This document shows, one piece after another, positions 24,403-32,409 of a stretch of 64,000 nt of DNA (position 1 is the first letter of the stretch; every line of letters begins with the position of its first letter). The position numbers and the translations under genes were made by a program. The DNA comes from Dactylosporangium vinaceum. GTDB taxonomy: Bacteria; Actinomycetota; Actinomycetes; Mycobacteriales; Micromonosporaceae. The notes beneath the pieces are model-generated. The model searched no databases. It was not told where the DNA came from and saw nothing but the letters and a program-made list of their open reading frames with translations. The stretch lies in contig NZ_CP061913.1 of NCBI RefSeq assembly GCF_019904175.1, positions 6,944,001 through 7,008,000 on the forward strand. The letters run 5' to 3'.

Positions 24403-25401
24403 GTGGAGACCAGCCGAGCGGGCCGACAGGGGCCCGGGCGCGCCGTGCTGCTCGGCGCGAACGGCTTCGTCGGGCGCACCATCGCGGCCGGGCTGCTCGA
24501 CGCCGGCTGGCGGGTGACAGCCGTGGTGCGCGGCGCGGCCGGGCCGGACCCACGGTGCACGACCGTGCGCCTCGACGCCGCCGAGGAGCCGCCGGAGGCG
24601 ATCGCCGCCGTCATCGCGGGAGCCGAGCTTGTCGTGAACGCCGCCGGTGCGCTGTGGGGCGCGACCGGCGCCGAGCTCGACCGGGGCAACGTGGTGCTCG
24701 TCGAACGGCTCGTGGCGGCCCTGGCAGCGGCGGCCGGACCGGTCCGGCTCGTGCACCTCGGCTCCGTGTTCGAATACGGTGAGCAGCCGCCCGGGCCGCC
24801 GCTCACCGAGGACCTGACCGAGCGCCCGGTCAGCCACTACGCGCGGACGAAGCTCGCCGCCACCCGGGCGATCACCGGGGCGGTGGCGGCCGGGCGCATC
24901 GACGCGGTCGTCCTGCGCATCTCGACGGTGATCGGGGCGTGGGCGCCGGTGCAGAGCCTCCTCGGCGGCCTGGCCCGGCAGCTGGCCCGCGACGGCGCGG
25001 CGGTGGAGGTGCCGCCGCTGTCCGGGCGCCGCGACTTCGTCGACGTACGGGACGTCAGCGACGCCGTTCTGTGCGCGGCCACGGCACCGGGCGTACCCCC
25101 GGTGGTCAATATCGGCGGCGGGCAGGCCGTGGCCGTGACAAAGGTCGTCGACCTGCTCATCGCCCGGGCCGGCGGTGGCGGGCGCGTCGTGCGGCGGCCC
25201 GGTGCCGCCGAGCGGCGCGACGCCGGGGTCTCGGCCCGGCCGATGGACATCGCACTCGCGCGCCGGGCCCTCGGCTGGGCTCCGGCCCGATCACCGGCCG
25301 AGGCGATCGACGCGCTGTGGCGGCACACCCGGCCGGAGGACATCGGCGGGAACGCACCAACCCCGAGCTTCGCAGCGAATGGAGACACCGCAGATGGTTG
25401 A
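24403..25401 (+). CDS. NAD(P)-dependent sugar epimerase/ketoreductase (extended SDR)
   Basis: 332 residues from GTG 24403, chosen for the GGGAGG five bases upstream. Rossmann motif GANGFVG at the N-terminus, Y-A-R-T-K catalytic pair, and the RDFVDVRDV segment typical of NDP-sugar SDRs. Likely a 4-ketoreductase or epimerase acting on an NDP-4-keto-deoxyhexose in the cytoplasm. Its stop overlaps the start of the 3-dehydratase gene by 8 bases (ATGGTTGA), so the two form a coupled deoxysugar pair. Exact reaction and stereochemistry cannot be assigned from sequence. Confidence 0.85.
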   Translation: METSRAGRQGPGRAVLLGANGFVGRTIAAGLLDAGWRVTAVVRGAAGPDPRCTTVRLDAAEEPPEAIAAVIAGAELVVNAAGALWGATGAELDRGNVVLVERLVAALAAAAGPVRLVHLGSVFEYGEQPPGPPLTEDLTERPVSHYARTKLAATRAITGAVAAGRIDAVVLRISTVIGAWAPVQSLLGGLARQLARDGAAVEVPPLSGRRDFVDVRDVSDAVLCAATAPGVPPVVNIGGGQAVAVTKVVDLLIARAGGGGRVVRRPGAAERRDAGVSARPMDIALARRALGWAPARSPAEAIDALWRHTRPEDIGGNAPTPSFAANGDTADG

Positions 25402-26704
25402 CGAGGTCAAGCAGCTCATCCTCGAGCAGACCCGCAAGCTGCACCGCGACCGGGCGGCCGGCGAGCAGGGGTTCGTGCCGGGGGTCACCCCGATCCTGCC
25501 CTCGGGCGCCGTGCTCGACGAGGACGACCGGACCGCCCTGGTGGAGCAGGCGCTGGAGATGCGCATCGCCTCGGGCGCGATGGCGCTGCGCTTCGAGCGG
25601 CTCTTCGCCCGCACGATCGGCGTGCGCAAGGCCCACCTGACCAACTCCGGCTCGGCCGCGAACCTGCTCGCCGTGGCGTCGCTGGGCGCGCCCGAGCTGG
25701 GCGAGCGGCGGCTGCGGCCGGGCGACGAGGTCATCACCGTCGCCGCGAGCTTCCCGACGACGGTCAACCCGCTGCTGCAGCACGGGCTCGTCCCGGTCTT
25801 CGTGGACGTGGACCTGCGCACGTACAACACCACACTCGACCGGATCGAAGCCGCGCTGTCGCCGAAGACCCGCGGGGTCATGATGGCGCACACCATGGGC
25901 AACCCGTTCCCGGTCGCCGAGATCGCCCAGCTGTGCAAGGACCGCGGGCTGTTCCTGGTCGAGGACAACTGCGACGCGGTGCTGGCGACCTATCAGGGCC
26001 GGGTCACCGGCACGTTCGGCGACTACTCGACCGTCAGCTTCTACCCGGCCCACCACCTCACCATGGGCGAGGGCGGCTGCGTGCTCACCGACAGCCTGGA
26101 GCTGGCCCGCATCGTCGAGTCGATGCGCGACTGGGGCCGTGACTGCTGGTGCGAGCCCGGGCAGGACAACAAGTGCCTCAAGCGCTTCGAGTATCAGCTC
26201 GGTGACCTGCCCTACGGCTACGACCACAAGTACATCTTCTCGCACGTCGGCTACAACCTGAAGACGACCGACATCCAGGCGGCGCTCGGCCTGAGCCAGC
26301 TCACGAAGATCGCCGACTTCGTTGACGCCCGCCGGCGCAACTGGCAGCGGCTGCGCGAGGGCCTCGACGGGGTGCCGGGCCTGATCCTGCCGGAGGCCAC
26401 GCCGGGCAGCGACCCGAGCTGGTTCGGCTTCGTCATCACGCTCACCGAGGACGCGGGCTTCCACCGGCGCGAGATCGTGGACTTCCTGCAGTCCCGCAAG
26501 ATCGGCACCCGGCTGCTCTTCGCCGGCAACCTGATCCGCCAGCCCGCCTACAAGGACGCGGTGTACCGCGTGAGCGGCGAGCTGACCAACAGCGACATCA
26601 TCACCGAGCGCACGTTCTGGGTCGGGGTGTACCCGGGCGTGACGGCCGAGATGATCGACTACATGATCGAGTCGATCAGGGAGTTCGCACAGCGGCGGGC
26701 CTGA
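25394..26704 (+). CDS. NDP-4-keto-6-deoxyhexose 3-dehydratase, E1/RfbH type
   Basis: 436 residues, the family's usual length. PMP- and [2Fe-2S]-dependent enzyme of the aminotransferase fold that removes the C3 hydroxyl on the way to 3,6-dideoxy or 2,3,6-trideoxy sugars (relatives: Yersinia E1, SpnQ, UrdQ). The PLP-binding Lys of aminotransferases is replaced by His at the SFYPAH site (His220), the hallmark of these dehydratases. Cys251, Cys253 and Cys261 in the DCWC-x7-C region fit the iron-sulfur ligand region. It overlaps the upstream SDR gene. No dedicated reductase partner (E3) is nearby, so a general ferredoxin/flavodoxin reductase may supply electrons. The product probably carries a C3-deoxysugar. 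Confidence 0.93.
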   Translation: MVDEVKQLILEQTRKLHRDRAAGEQGFVPGVTPILPSGAVLDEDDRTALVEQALEMRIASGAMALRFERLFARTIGVRKAHLTNSGSAANLLAVASLGAPELGERRLRPGDEVITVAASFPTTVNPLLQHGLVPVFVDVDLRTYNTTLDRIEAALSPKTRGVMMAHTMGNPFPVAEIAQLCKDRGLFLVEDNCDAVLATYQGRVTGTFGDYSTVSFYPAHHLTMGEGGCVLTDSLELARIVESMRDWGRDCWCEPGQDNKCLKRFEYQLGDLPYGYDHKYIFSHVGYNLKTTDIQAALGLSQLTKIADFVDARRRNWQRLREGLDGVPGLILPEATPGSDPSWFGFVITLTEDAGFHRREIVDFLQSRKIGTRLLFAGNLIRQPAYKDAVYRVSGELTNSDIITERTFWVGVYPGVTAEMIDYMIESIREFAQRRA

Positions 26705-26710
26705 GCGCCC

Positions 26711-26740
26711 GCCGCCGCGCGGGGGCCGTCAGGCGGCGGC
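26711..26740. terminator. Inverted repeat between convergent genes
   Basis: Arms GCCGCCGC (26711-26718) and GCGGCGGC (26733-26740) lie between the 3-dehydratase stop and the 3' end of the convergent glycosyltransferase. A two-way terminator is possible, but the right arm is inside the glycosyltransferase coding end and there is no T-tract. Confidence 0.3.
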
Positions 26741-27949
26741 GAGCTTCTCCAGGCGGGCCAGGACGTCCACGGGGGACGGCCGGTCCTCGGCGGCCCGGCG
26801 CAAGTCGGCCGCGGCCCGCCGGTGGGCCGGGTCGGTGAGCAGGCCGGCCGCCGCGGCCCGGATCGACGCGACGCTCACGGCCGGGCCGGGCACGTGCCGG
26901 GCGGCGCCCGCGGCGGCGGTGCGCTGCGCGGTGCACGCCTGCTCGCTGGCGAACGTGAGCATCAGCTGCGGGGTGCCGGTGGCGATCGCCGTCATGGTGC
27001 TGCCCGAGCCTCCGTGGTGGACGACCAGATCGCACTGCTGCAACAGCGGGTGCAGCGGGCAGTACTGCAGCACCCGCGTCCCCGGCGGCACGTCGCCGAG
27101 CGCGGCGGCGTCGGCCCGGGTCGCGGTGAGCACGATCTCGACGTCGAGGCCGTGCAGGGCCTCGAGGATGTGCGGCAGCGCGTAGGACCGCGGGCCCGTC
27201 ATCGTGCTCAGCGCGGTCGACCAGGTCACGCAGACCCGGGGCCGGTCGATGGCGGGCAGCGGCTCCGGCGGGGTGCCGGGGCCGTTGTAGGGCACGTACC
27301 GCACCGGGATCCGCTCGGCCCGCACCGGCGGCGCGATCGCGTCCGGGCACGGGTCAAGCGCGTAGCGGACCAGGTCCGGGCTGAACGGGCCGGCGCCGTG
27401 GCGCTCGAAGGAGCCGCCGAGGTCGGCGGGCAGCAGCCGGAACGGCGACGCGGGCTCGTGCGTGCCGACCGGCCCCCACAGGCCGAGCACCGCGGGCACC
27501 CCGAGCACCAGCGCGGCGAGCAGGCCCTCCGTGCTGACCGGGTCGTGGATCACCAGGTCCGGCCGCCACGACCGGGCGTAGGCCACCGCGGCGTCGTGGC
27601 TGCGGGCGGAGCCGGCCGCATACCGGGCGCCGTCGGTGCGCGCGTACGCCGCGGTGTCGAAGTCGGCCAGGGACGCCATCGCCGCGCCGGTGACCGGGTG
27701 CAGCGGTGTCCACGGGTAGGGCCAGTCGCCGTCGAGGGCTTCGCGGACGTACGACAGTCTGTTGTGGACGGACACCTCCATGCCGTCCAGGATCGGCACC
27801 GCGGGCAGCCCGGCCCCGGCGACCGCGTCGCGCTGCGAGGGCATGCACAGCACCCGCACCTCGTGCCCGGCGGCGCGCAGCGCCCAGCCGTAGGGCACCA
27901 GTGCGGCGTAGTGGGTCGGCCACGAGGAGACAGTGAACAGCACGCGCAT
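26729..27949 (-). CDS. GT-B glycosyltransferase, EryCIII/DesVII type
   Basis: 406 residues, family GT1. It transfers an activated deoxysugar to the aglycone or to a first sugar. The N-terminal Rossmann half opens with MRVLFTVSSWPTH; the middle contains RYVPYNGPG, typical of EryCIII/DesVII-like enzymes; the C-terminal nucleotide-sugar site has VVHHGGSGS. ATG 27949 is set by an AGGAGG ribosome binding site. It is read convergently to the deoxysugar pair and divergently from the mqnA operon. Many relatives need a P450-like helper (DesVIII/EryCII); none is in the window. Confidence 0.9.
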   Translation of the reverse strand: MRVLFTVSSWPTHYAALVPYGWALRAAGHEVRVLCMPSQRDAVAGAGLPAVPILDGMEVSVHNRLSYVREALDGDWPYPWTPLHPVTGAAMASLADFDTAAYARTDGARYAAGSARSHDAAVAYARSWRPDLVIHDPVSTEGLLAALVLGVPAVLGLWGPVGTHEPASPFRLLPADLGGSFERHGAGPFSPDLVRYALDPCPDAIAPPVRAERIPVRYVPYNGPGTPPEPLPAIDRPRVCVTWSTALSTMTGPRSYALPHILEALHGLDVEIVLTATRADAAALGDVPPGTRVLQYCPLHPLLQQCDLVVHHGGSGSTMTAIATGTPQLMLTFASEQACTAQRTAAAGAARHVPGPAVSVASIRAAAAGLLTDPAHRRAAADLRRAAEDRPSPVDVLARLEKLAAA

Positions 27950-28016
27950 CGGGACCTCCTGGTCGGTTGGGCCGCCCTCAGGATGCCGCCGGGCCTGCAC
28001 CGCGACGGCGCACCGG

Positions 28017-28048
28017 CGTCAAGAACCGGGAAACACCCAGACTTGACG
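28017..28048. promoter_or_regulatory. Paired divergent -35-like TTGACG boxes
   Basis: In the 175-base gap between the divergent glycosyltransferase and mqnA, TTGACG occurs on the minus strand at 28022-28017 and on the plus strand at 28043-28048. The spacing to each gene suits one promoter per direction. The -10 positions match poorly. The plus-strand box is fused to a CCCAGACTT motif (28036-28044). Confidence 0.3.
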
Positions 28049-28124
28049 TGCATCGGGGCCGCAACAGTGGTCGCGCGCGCGGCGGTGATGGATAGTGACC
28101 GCATCGTCGACCCGGGGAGTGCAC

Positions 28125-29039
28125 ATGCCAGTTTCGCCCGGTACCGCACCGGCTTCCGCGCACGGCCGCGGCGCGGTGCTCGCACCGGCCCGCCCCGCCC
28201 GGCCGCGGGTCGGCCACATCGACTTCCTCAACTGCGTGCCGCTGTTCTGGGGCCTGGCCCGCACCGGCGCGCTGCTCGACCTCGACCTGCACCGGGCCAC
28301 CCCGGACCGGCTCAACGACGCGCTGGCCGGCGGCGCGCTGGACATCGGGCCGATAAGCCTGCTGGAGTTCCTGCGCCACGCCGACGACCTGGTCGCGCTG
28401 CCCGACATCGCCGTCGGCAGCGACGGCCCGGTGATGTCGTGCCTCATCGTGAGCCGGGTCCCGCTGGAGGAGCTCGACGGTGCGCCTGTCGCGCTGGGCT
28501 CCACCAGCCGCACGTCGGTGCGCCTCGCCCAGCTGCTGCTGCACGAGCGCATCGGGGTGCGGCCGCAGTACTTCACGGCCGAGCCGGACCTCGACGCCAT
28601 GCTGCGCGACGCGCCCGCGGCCGTGGTCATCGGCGACGTCGCCCTGCGCGCCGCGCTCACCGAGGCCGAGCGGCTCCGGCTGCACGTCTACGACCTCGGC
28701 GCGATGTGGCGCGAGTGGACCGGGCTGCCGTTCGTGTTCGCGGTGTTCGCCGCGCGGCGCGACTTCCTCGCGCGGGAGCCGGAGACGGTGCGCCGGGTCC
28801 ACGCGGCCTTCCTGGCCTCGCGTGACCTCTCGCTGCGGGAGGTCGACGCGGTCTGCGAGCAGGCCGCGCGCTGGGAGCCGTTCGACGCCGTGACCCTGCG
28901 GCGCTATTACATGACAGCCCTCGACTTCAGCCTCGGCGATCGGCAGCTGGCCGGCATCGCGGAGTTCGCCCGGAGGGTCAGCGACGCCGAGGCCGGGTTC
29001 CCGCCGGACGTCGACGTGCGGCTCCTGCCGCGAGCGTGA
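28125..29039 (+). CDS. mqnA: MqnA-type chorismate dehydratase (futalosine menaquinone pathway)
   Basis: 304 residues, slightly longer than usual because of an N-terminal extension of about 30 residues. MqnA dehydrates chorismate to 3-[(1-carboxyvinyl)oxy]benzoate, the first step of the futalosine route. It has the two-lobe periplasmic-binding fold. Family motifs: VGHIDFLNCVPL, DIGPISLLEF, GSDGPVMSC, GSTSRTSVRLAQLLL and EWTGLPFVFA. These resemble MqnA rather than the related MqnD. ATG 28125 has GGGGAG just upstream. It is the first gene of a rightward operon with mqnC and a small SDR, lying among glycosyltransferase and deoxysugar genes. Whether it serves menaquinone synthesis, a dedicated building block or self-protection is open. 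MqnE, MqnB and MqnD genes are absent from the window. Confidence 0.9.
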   Translation: MPVSPGTAPASAHGRGAVLAPARPARPRVGHIDFLNCVPLFWGLARTGALLDLDLHRATPDRLNDALAGGALDIGPISLLEFLRHADDLVALPDIAVGSDGPVMSCLIVSRVPLEELDGAPVALGSTSRTSVRLAQLLLHERIGVRPQYFTAEPDLDAMLRDAPAAVVIGDVALRAALTEAERLRLHVYDLGAMWREWTGLPFVFAVFAARRDFLAREPETVRRVHAAFLASRDLSLREVDAVCEQAARWEPFDAVTLRRYYMTALDFSLGDRQLAGIAEFARRVSDAEAGFPPDVDVRLLPRA

Positions 29040-29090
29040 GCCGGACCGACCCGGCGCACGGCAACCATCGTCACTCCCGAAAGGCTCGAC

Positions 29091-30290
29091 ATGGCCAGAT
29101 CTGTCAACACGCTGCTCGACCAGGCCGCTGCCGGTGAGCGCATCAGCGCCGAGGAGGCGCTGGAGCTGTACCGCCACGCACCGCTGCACGCGCTGGGCGA
29201 GGCGGCGGACGCGGTGCGCCGCCGGCGCTACGCCGGGGTGGAGCACATCGCGACGTACATCATCGAACGGAACATCAACTACACGAACGTCTGCGTGACG
29301 GCGTGCAAGTTCTGCGCCTTCTACGCCCCGCCGAAGAGCGACAAGGGCTGGGAGCGCGACCTGGACGACGTGCTGCGCCGGTGCGCGGAGACCGTCGAGC
29401 TCGGCGGCACCCAGATCATGTTCCAGGGCGGGCACCACCCCGAATACGGGGTGGAGTACTACGAGCGCATGTTCGCCGCCATCAAGCAGGCGTACCCCAT
29501 GCTCGTCATCCACTCGCTCGGCGCCTCCGAGGTCCAGCACATGGCGAAGGTCTCCGGTGTGACGCCGAAGGAGGCCATCGAGCGCATCCGGGCCGCGGGC
29601 CTGGACTCGTTCGCCGGCGCCGGCGCCGAGCTGCTGCCGGCCCGGGCCCGCAACGCCATCGCCCCGCTGAAGGAGAGCGGCGAGCGCTGGCTGGAGATCA
29701 TGGAGATCGCGCACAACCTCGGCGTCGAGTCGACGTGCACGATGCTCATGGGCACCGGCGAGACCAACGAGGAGCGCATCGAGCACCTGCGCATGGTCCG
29801 CGACGTGCAGGACCGCACCGGCGGCTTCCGCGCCTTCATCCCGTACACGTACCAGCCCGAGAACAACCACCTCAAGGGGCGCACGCAGGCCACGCCGCTG
29901 GAGTACCTGCGGATGATCGCGATCGCCCGGCTGTTCTTCGACAACGTCAACCACATCCAGGGCTCCTGGCTGACCACGGGCAAGGAGATCGGCCAGCTGT
30001 CGCTGCACTACGGCGCGGACGACCTCGGCTCGGTGATGCTCGAGGAGAACGTGGTGTCCTCGGCCGGCGCCAAGCACCGCAGCAACCTGCTGGAGATGAT
30101 CCACCTGATCCGGGCCGCGGGCCGGGTGCCGGCCCAGCGCACCACGACCTACGAGCACATCCGGGTGCTCGAGGACCCCGCCGACGACCCGGTCGACGAC
30201 CGCGTAGTGTCGCACCTGTCGTCCATCGCGGTCGAGGGCGGTGGCGTCGTCGAGTCGCGGCGGATGCTGAAGGTGACACCGGTCGGATGA
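29091..30290 (+). CDS. mqnC: MqnC-type cyclic dehypoxanthinylfutalosine synthase (radical SAM)
   Basis: 399 residues, full length. The radical SAM enzyme closes the ring of dehypoxanthine futalosine to the cyclic spiro product in menaquinone biosynthesis. The [4Fe-4S] motif is C68-x3-C72-x2-C75 in TNVCVTACKFCAFY. Other family blocks are intact: TQIMFQGGHHPEYGVEYYE, DSFAGAGAELLPAR, IPYTYQPENNHLKG and EENVVSSAGAKH. ATG 29091 follows GAAAGG, 51 bases after the mqnA stop. Conservation looks like that of a working housekeeping enzyme, yet it is embedded in a secondary-metabolite locus. A changed substrate cannot be excluded, but no active-site change is visible. Confidence 0.93.
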   Translation: MARSVNTLLDQAAAGERISAEEALELYRHAPLHALGEAADAVRRRRYAGVEHIATYIIERNINYTNVCVTACKFCAFYAPPKSDKGWERDLDDVLRRCAETVELGGTQIMFQGGHHPEYGVEYYERMFAAIKQAYPMLVIHSLGASEVQHMAKVSGVTPKEAIERIRAAGLDSFAGAGAELLPARARNAIAPLKESGERWLEIMEIAHNLGVESTCTMLMGTGETNEERIEHLRMVRDVQDRTGGFRAFIPYTYQPENNHLKGRTQATPLEYLRMIAIARLFFDNVNHIQGSWLTTGKEIGQLSLHYGADDLGSVMLEENVVSSAGAKHRSNLLEMIHLIRAAGRVPAQRTTTYEHIRVLEDPADDPVDDRVVSHLSSIAVEGGGVVESRRMLKVTPVG

Positions 30291-30353
30291 GCCACCCGCG
30301 TGGCGGCCGAGGCGCCGGCGTGCGGCCGGCGCCCCTCCGGTGGAGAGGATGAC

Positions 30354-31118
30354 ATGCAGATCGTCGGCAATGGCTTTCTCGCCAGGAACCTGCGCGAGGC
30401 GTTCGGGGACCGCTTCCCGGCAGTGACGGCGTTCGCGGCGGGGGTGTCGAGCACCTCGGTGACCGACCCGGTGCAGCTGGACCGGGAGGCCGAGGCGCTC
30501 TACGACGCCCTGCGCCGGTGCCGGGCCGAGGGCAGCACGCTGCTGTACTTCTCCACCGCCTCCTTCGCGATGTACGGCACCACCGACACCCCGGCGACGG
30601 AGGACGGGCCGCTGTACCCGCCGTCGATCTACGGCCGGCACAAGCTGGCCCTGGAGGCGTGCGTGCGGGCCGGCGGCGGCCCGCACCTGGTGCTGCGCCT
30701 GGCCCACGTCGTCGGCCCGTATCAGCGGCCCCACCAGCTGCTGCCGGCGATCGTCAAGCAGGTGTGCACCGGCACCGTCACCGTGCACCGCGGCGCGCAC
30801 CGCGACCTGCTCGACGTGCGCGACCTCGTCTACGCCATCGACGGGCTGCTGAGCGCGGACGTGCGCGACATCGTCGTGAACGTGGCCTCGGGCCGCCCGT
30901 GGCCGGTCGAGGACATCATCGACGGCGTCGCGAAGCGGCTGGGCTCGGCGCCCGACCGCACCTACCGCGCCCGGCCCGTCTCGCGCACCGAGGTCTCGCT
31001 GGCCCGCCTGCACGCCCTCGTGCCGGGCTTCGCCGGCGGCGCCCCGGCCGGCGACGGCTACCTCGACATGCTCCTGGACCGCTACGTCGACCGGGCCGTG
31101 ACCGCCGCGACGCACTGA
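30354..31118 (+). CDS. Small NAD(P)-dependent epimerase/ketoreductase (SDR)
   Basis: 254 residues, shorter than a typical extended SDR. The nucleotide-binding turn is reduced to IVGNGFLA at the N-terminus. The catalytic Ser is in FSTASFAMYG and the Tyr/Lys pair in YGRHK. The RDLLDVRDLVYA segment is typical of NDP-sugar SDRs. ATG 30354 follows GAGAGG. It is the third gene of the mqnA-mqnC operon, 63 bases after mqnC. Most likely an NDP-4-ketohexose reductase for the deoxysugar; action on an mqn-derived intermediate is a less likely alternative. A strong hairpin begins at its stop codon. Confidence 0.8.
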   Translation: MQIVGNGFLARNLREAFGDRFPAVTAFAAGVSSTSVTDPVQLDREAEALYDALRRCRAEGSTLLYFSTASFAMYGTTDTPATEDGPLYPPSIYGRHKLALEACVRAGGGPHLVLRLAHVVGPYQRPHQLLPAIVKQVCTGTVTVHRGAHRDLLDVRDLVYAIDGLLSADVRDIVVNVASGRPWPVEDIIDGVAKRLGSAPDRTYRARPVSRTEVSLARLHALVPGFAGGAPAGDGYLDMLLDRYVDRAVTAATH

Positions 31119-31143
31119 GGCCGGCGCGCCTGGCGCCGGCCTC
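31117..31143. terminator. Perfect 11-bp hairpin between convergent genes
   Basis: The arms starting GAGGCCGGCGC (31117-31127) and ending GCGCCGGCCTC (31133-31143) pair perfectly around a 5-base loop. The stem begins inside the stop codon of the small SDR gene and sits between two convergent operons. There is no T-tract, as is common for actinomycete terminators. Confidence 0.6.
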
Positions 31144-31160
31144 CTGTCGCTGCCGCTACC

Positions 31161-31220
31161 TGTGTTGCCGTTGCCCGTGTTGCCGCTGCCCGTGTTGCCG
31201 CTGCCCGTGTTGCCGTCCGG
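31161..31220. repeat. Four 15-bp tandem repeats in the convergent gap
   Basis: Unit CGTGTTGCCGCTGCC. The two middle copies (31176-31190, 31191-31205) are identical, the first differs at two bases, and the last diverges in its final third. It fills the space between the hairpin and the stop codon of the convergent glycosyltransferase and encodes nothing I can support. Confidence 0.75.
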
Positions 31221-31221
31221 C

Positions 31222-32409
31222 TCAGCCGCGGGCGGTGGCCGGCAGCGCCTGCTCGACCACGTCGGCCGCGAGCGCCGCCCCGCCACCGGCCCGCAGCGCG
31301 GCCTGCATCGCGGCCACCCGCTGCAGGGTCTGGGGGTCGTGGGCGAGGGCGTCGACCGCGGCGCGCAGGGAGGCCGAGTCGAGCTCGTCCGGCGACAGGA
31401 CGCGCCCGATGCCCAGCTCCTGCAGCCGCCGCCCGTTGACCAGGTGCTCCGGGGTGTGCGGGACGACCACGACCGGGCGGCCGAAGTACAGGGCCTCCAG
31501 GATGCTGCCCATGCCGCCGTGGCAGACCAGGACGGCGGCGTGCGGCAGGACGGCCAGGTGCGGCAGCCACTCGTGGGTCTCGACGCTCGGCGCGCTCAGC
31601 CCCGCGGCCAGGCGCTTGCCGCGTCCGAGCGTCATCACCACGTGCCAGGCGCCGTCGGCGAACGCCTCGGCGCACATGTGGAACACGTGCTCGCGCTCGT
31701 TGGACTCGGTGCCCATGGAGACCAGGGCCACGGCGACGTCCGGGGACGGCGGCGACCAGGCGACCGCCGGTGGCGTGGCCGGCAGGCAGTGCCCGACGAA
31801 GGTGTAGCGCTCGTCGAAGGTCTCGCCCTTCGGCTGCAGCGCGCGCGGGAGCAGTACCAGATTCCGGGTGTCCTGCGGCGCCATCATCGCCCACTGGGCG
31901 TCCGCGTCGGGCTCGACCTCGGCCAGCACGCGCAGGATCTCCTCGACGCCGTGGTGCACGGCCGGGGAGTCGGGGTCGAAGATCTCGGCGTGCAGCGACC
32001 ACTGCTCGTTGGAGGCCAGGTACGGGAAGAACTGCAGGGTGGCGCTGCCCCACTCGCGGGCCAGGATGCGGGCGGAGACGAAGCTCTCGAACTCGTACAC
32101 GATCAGGTCCGGCGGGTCCGCGGCGAACCCGGCCCGGGCCGCCGGCAGGACCTCGCCTGTCGTGTAGCCGAGGATGTCCAGGCCCAGCTCGGTGATCTGG
32201 TCGGCGTCGACGTGGGCGGCGCTGAGGCGGCGGCGGGTGGCCGGGAACGTCAGCAGCGACGCGCCGACGGCCTCGACGGCCGGGGCGTAGTCGGGGCTGA
32301 GGACGTATGTCACCCGGTGGCCCCGCTCGACGAGGAGCCGGGCGACCTCGAACGTCGGGTTGACGTGGCCGTAGTCGGGGAAGATGAAGAACGCGACGTG
32401 CCGGCTCAT
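31222..32409 (-). CDS. GT-B glycosyltransferase, MGT/YjiC type
   Basis: 395 residues, family GT1. N-terminal FIFPDYGHVNPTFE and a C-terminal donor site VLVCHGGMGSILEAL followed by VVVPHTPEH resemble macrolide glycosyltransferases (MGT/OleD group). These either decorate the aglycone or inactivate it for self-protection. Its ATG overlaps the stop of the upstream acyltransferase gene (ATGA), and GGAGGG lies upstream. It is the last gene of the leftward PKS-B/PKS-C operon. It differs in type from the two EryCIII-like glycosyltransferases nearby. Whether it is biosynthetic or a resistance enzyme is not decided by sequence; no matching secreted glycosidase is in the window. Confidence 0.9.
   Translation of the reverse strand: MSRHVAFFIFPDYGHVNPTFEVARLLVERGHRVTYVLSPDYAPAVEAVGASLLTFPATRRRLSAAHVDADQITELGLDILGYTTGEVLPAARAGFAADPPDLIVYEFESFVSARILAREWGSATLQFFPYLASNEQWSLHAEIFDPDSPAVHHGVEEILRVLAEVEPDADAQWAMMAPQDTRNLVLLPRALQPKGETFDERYTFVGHCLPATPPAVAWSPPSPDVAVALVSMGTESNEREHVFHMCAEAFADGAWHVVMTLGRGKRLAAGLSAPSVETHEWLPHLAVLPHAAVLVCHGGMGSILEALYFGRPVVVVPHTPEHLVNGRRLQELGIGRVLSPDELDSASLRAAVDALAHDPQTLQRVAAMQAALRAGGGAALAADVVEQALPATARG

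Noticed and set aside
28125..29039. MqnD (1,4-dihydroxy-6-naphthoate synthase) instead of MqnA
   Set aside because: Same superfamily, but the IDFLNCVPL, GSTSRTSVRL and EWTGLPFVFA blocks fit MqnA.
31161..31220. Possible CRISPR array
   Set aside because: The 15-bp units are directly adjacent with no spacers, and no cas genes are present.
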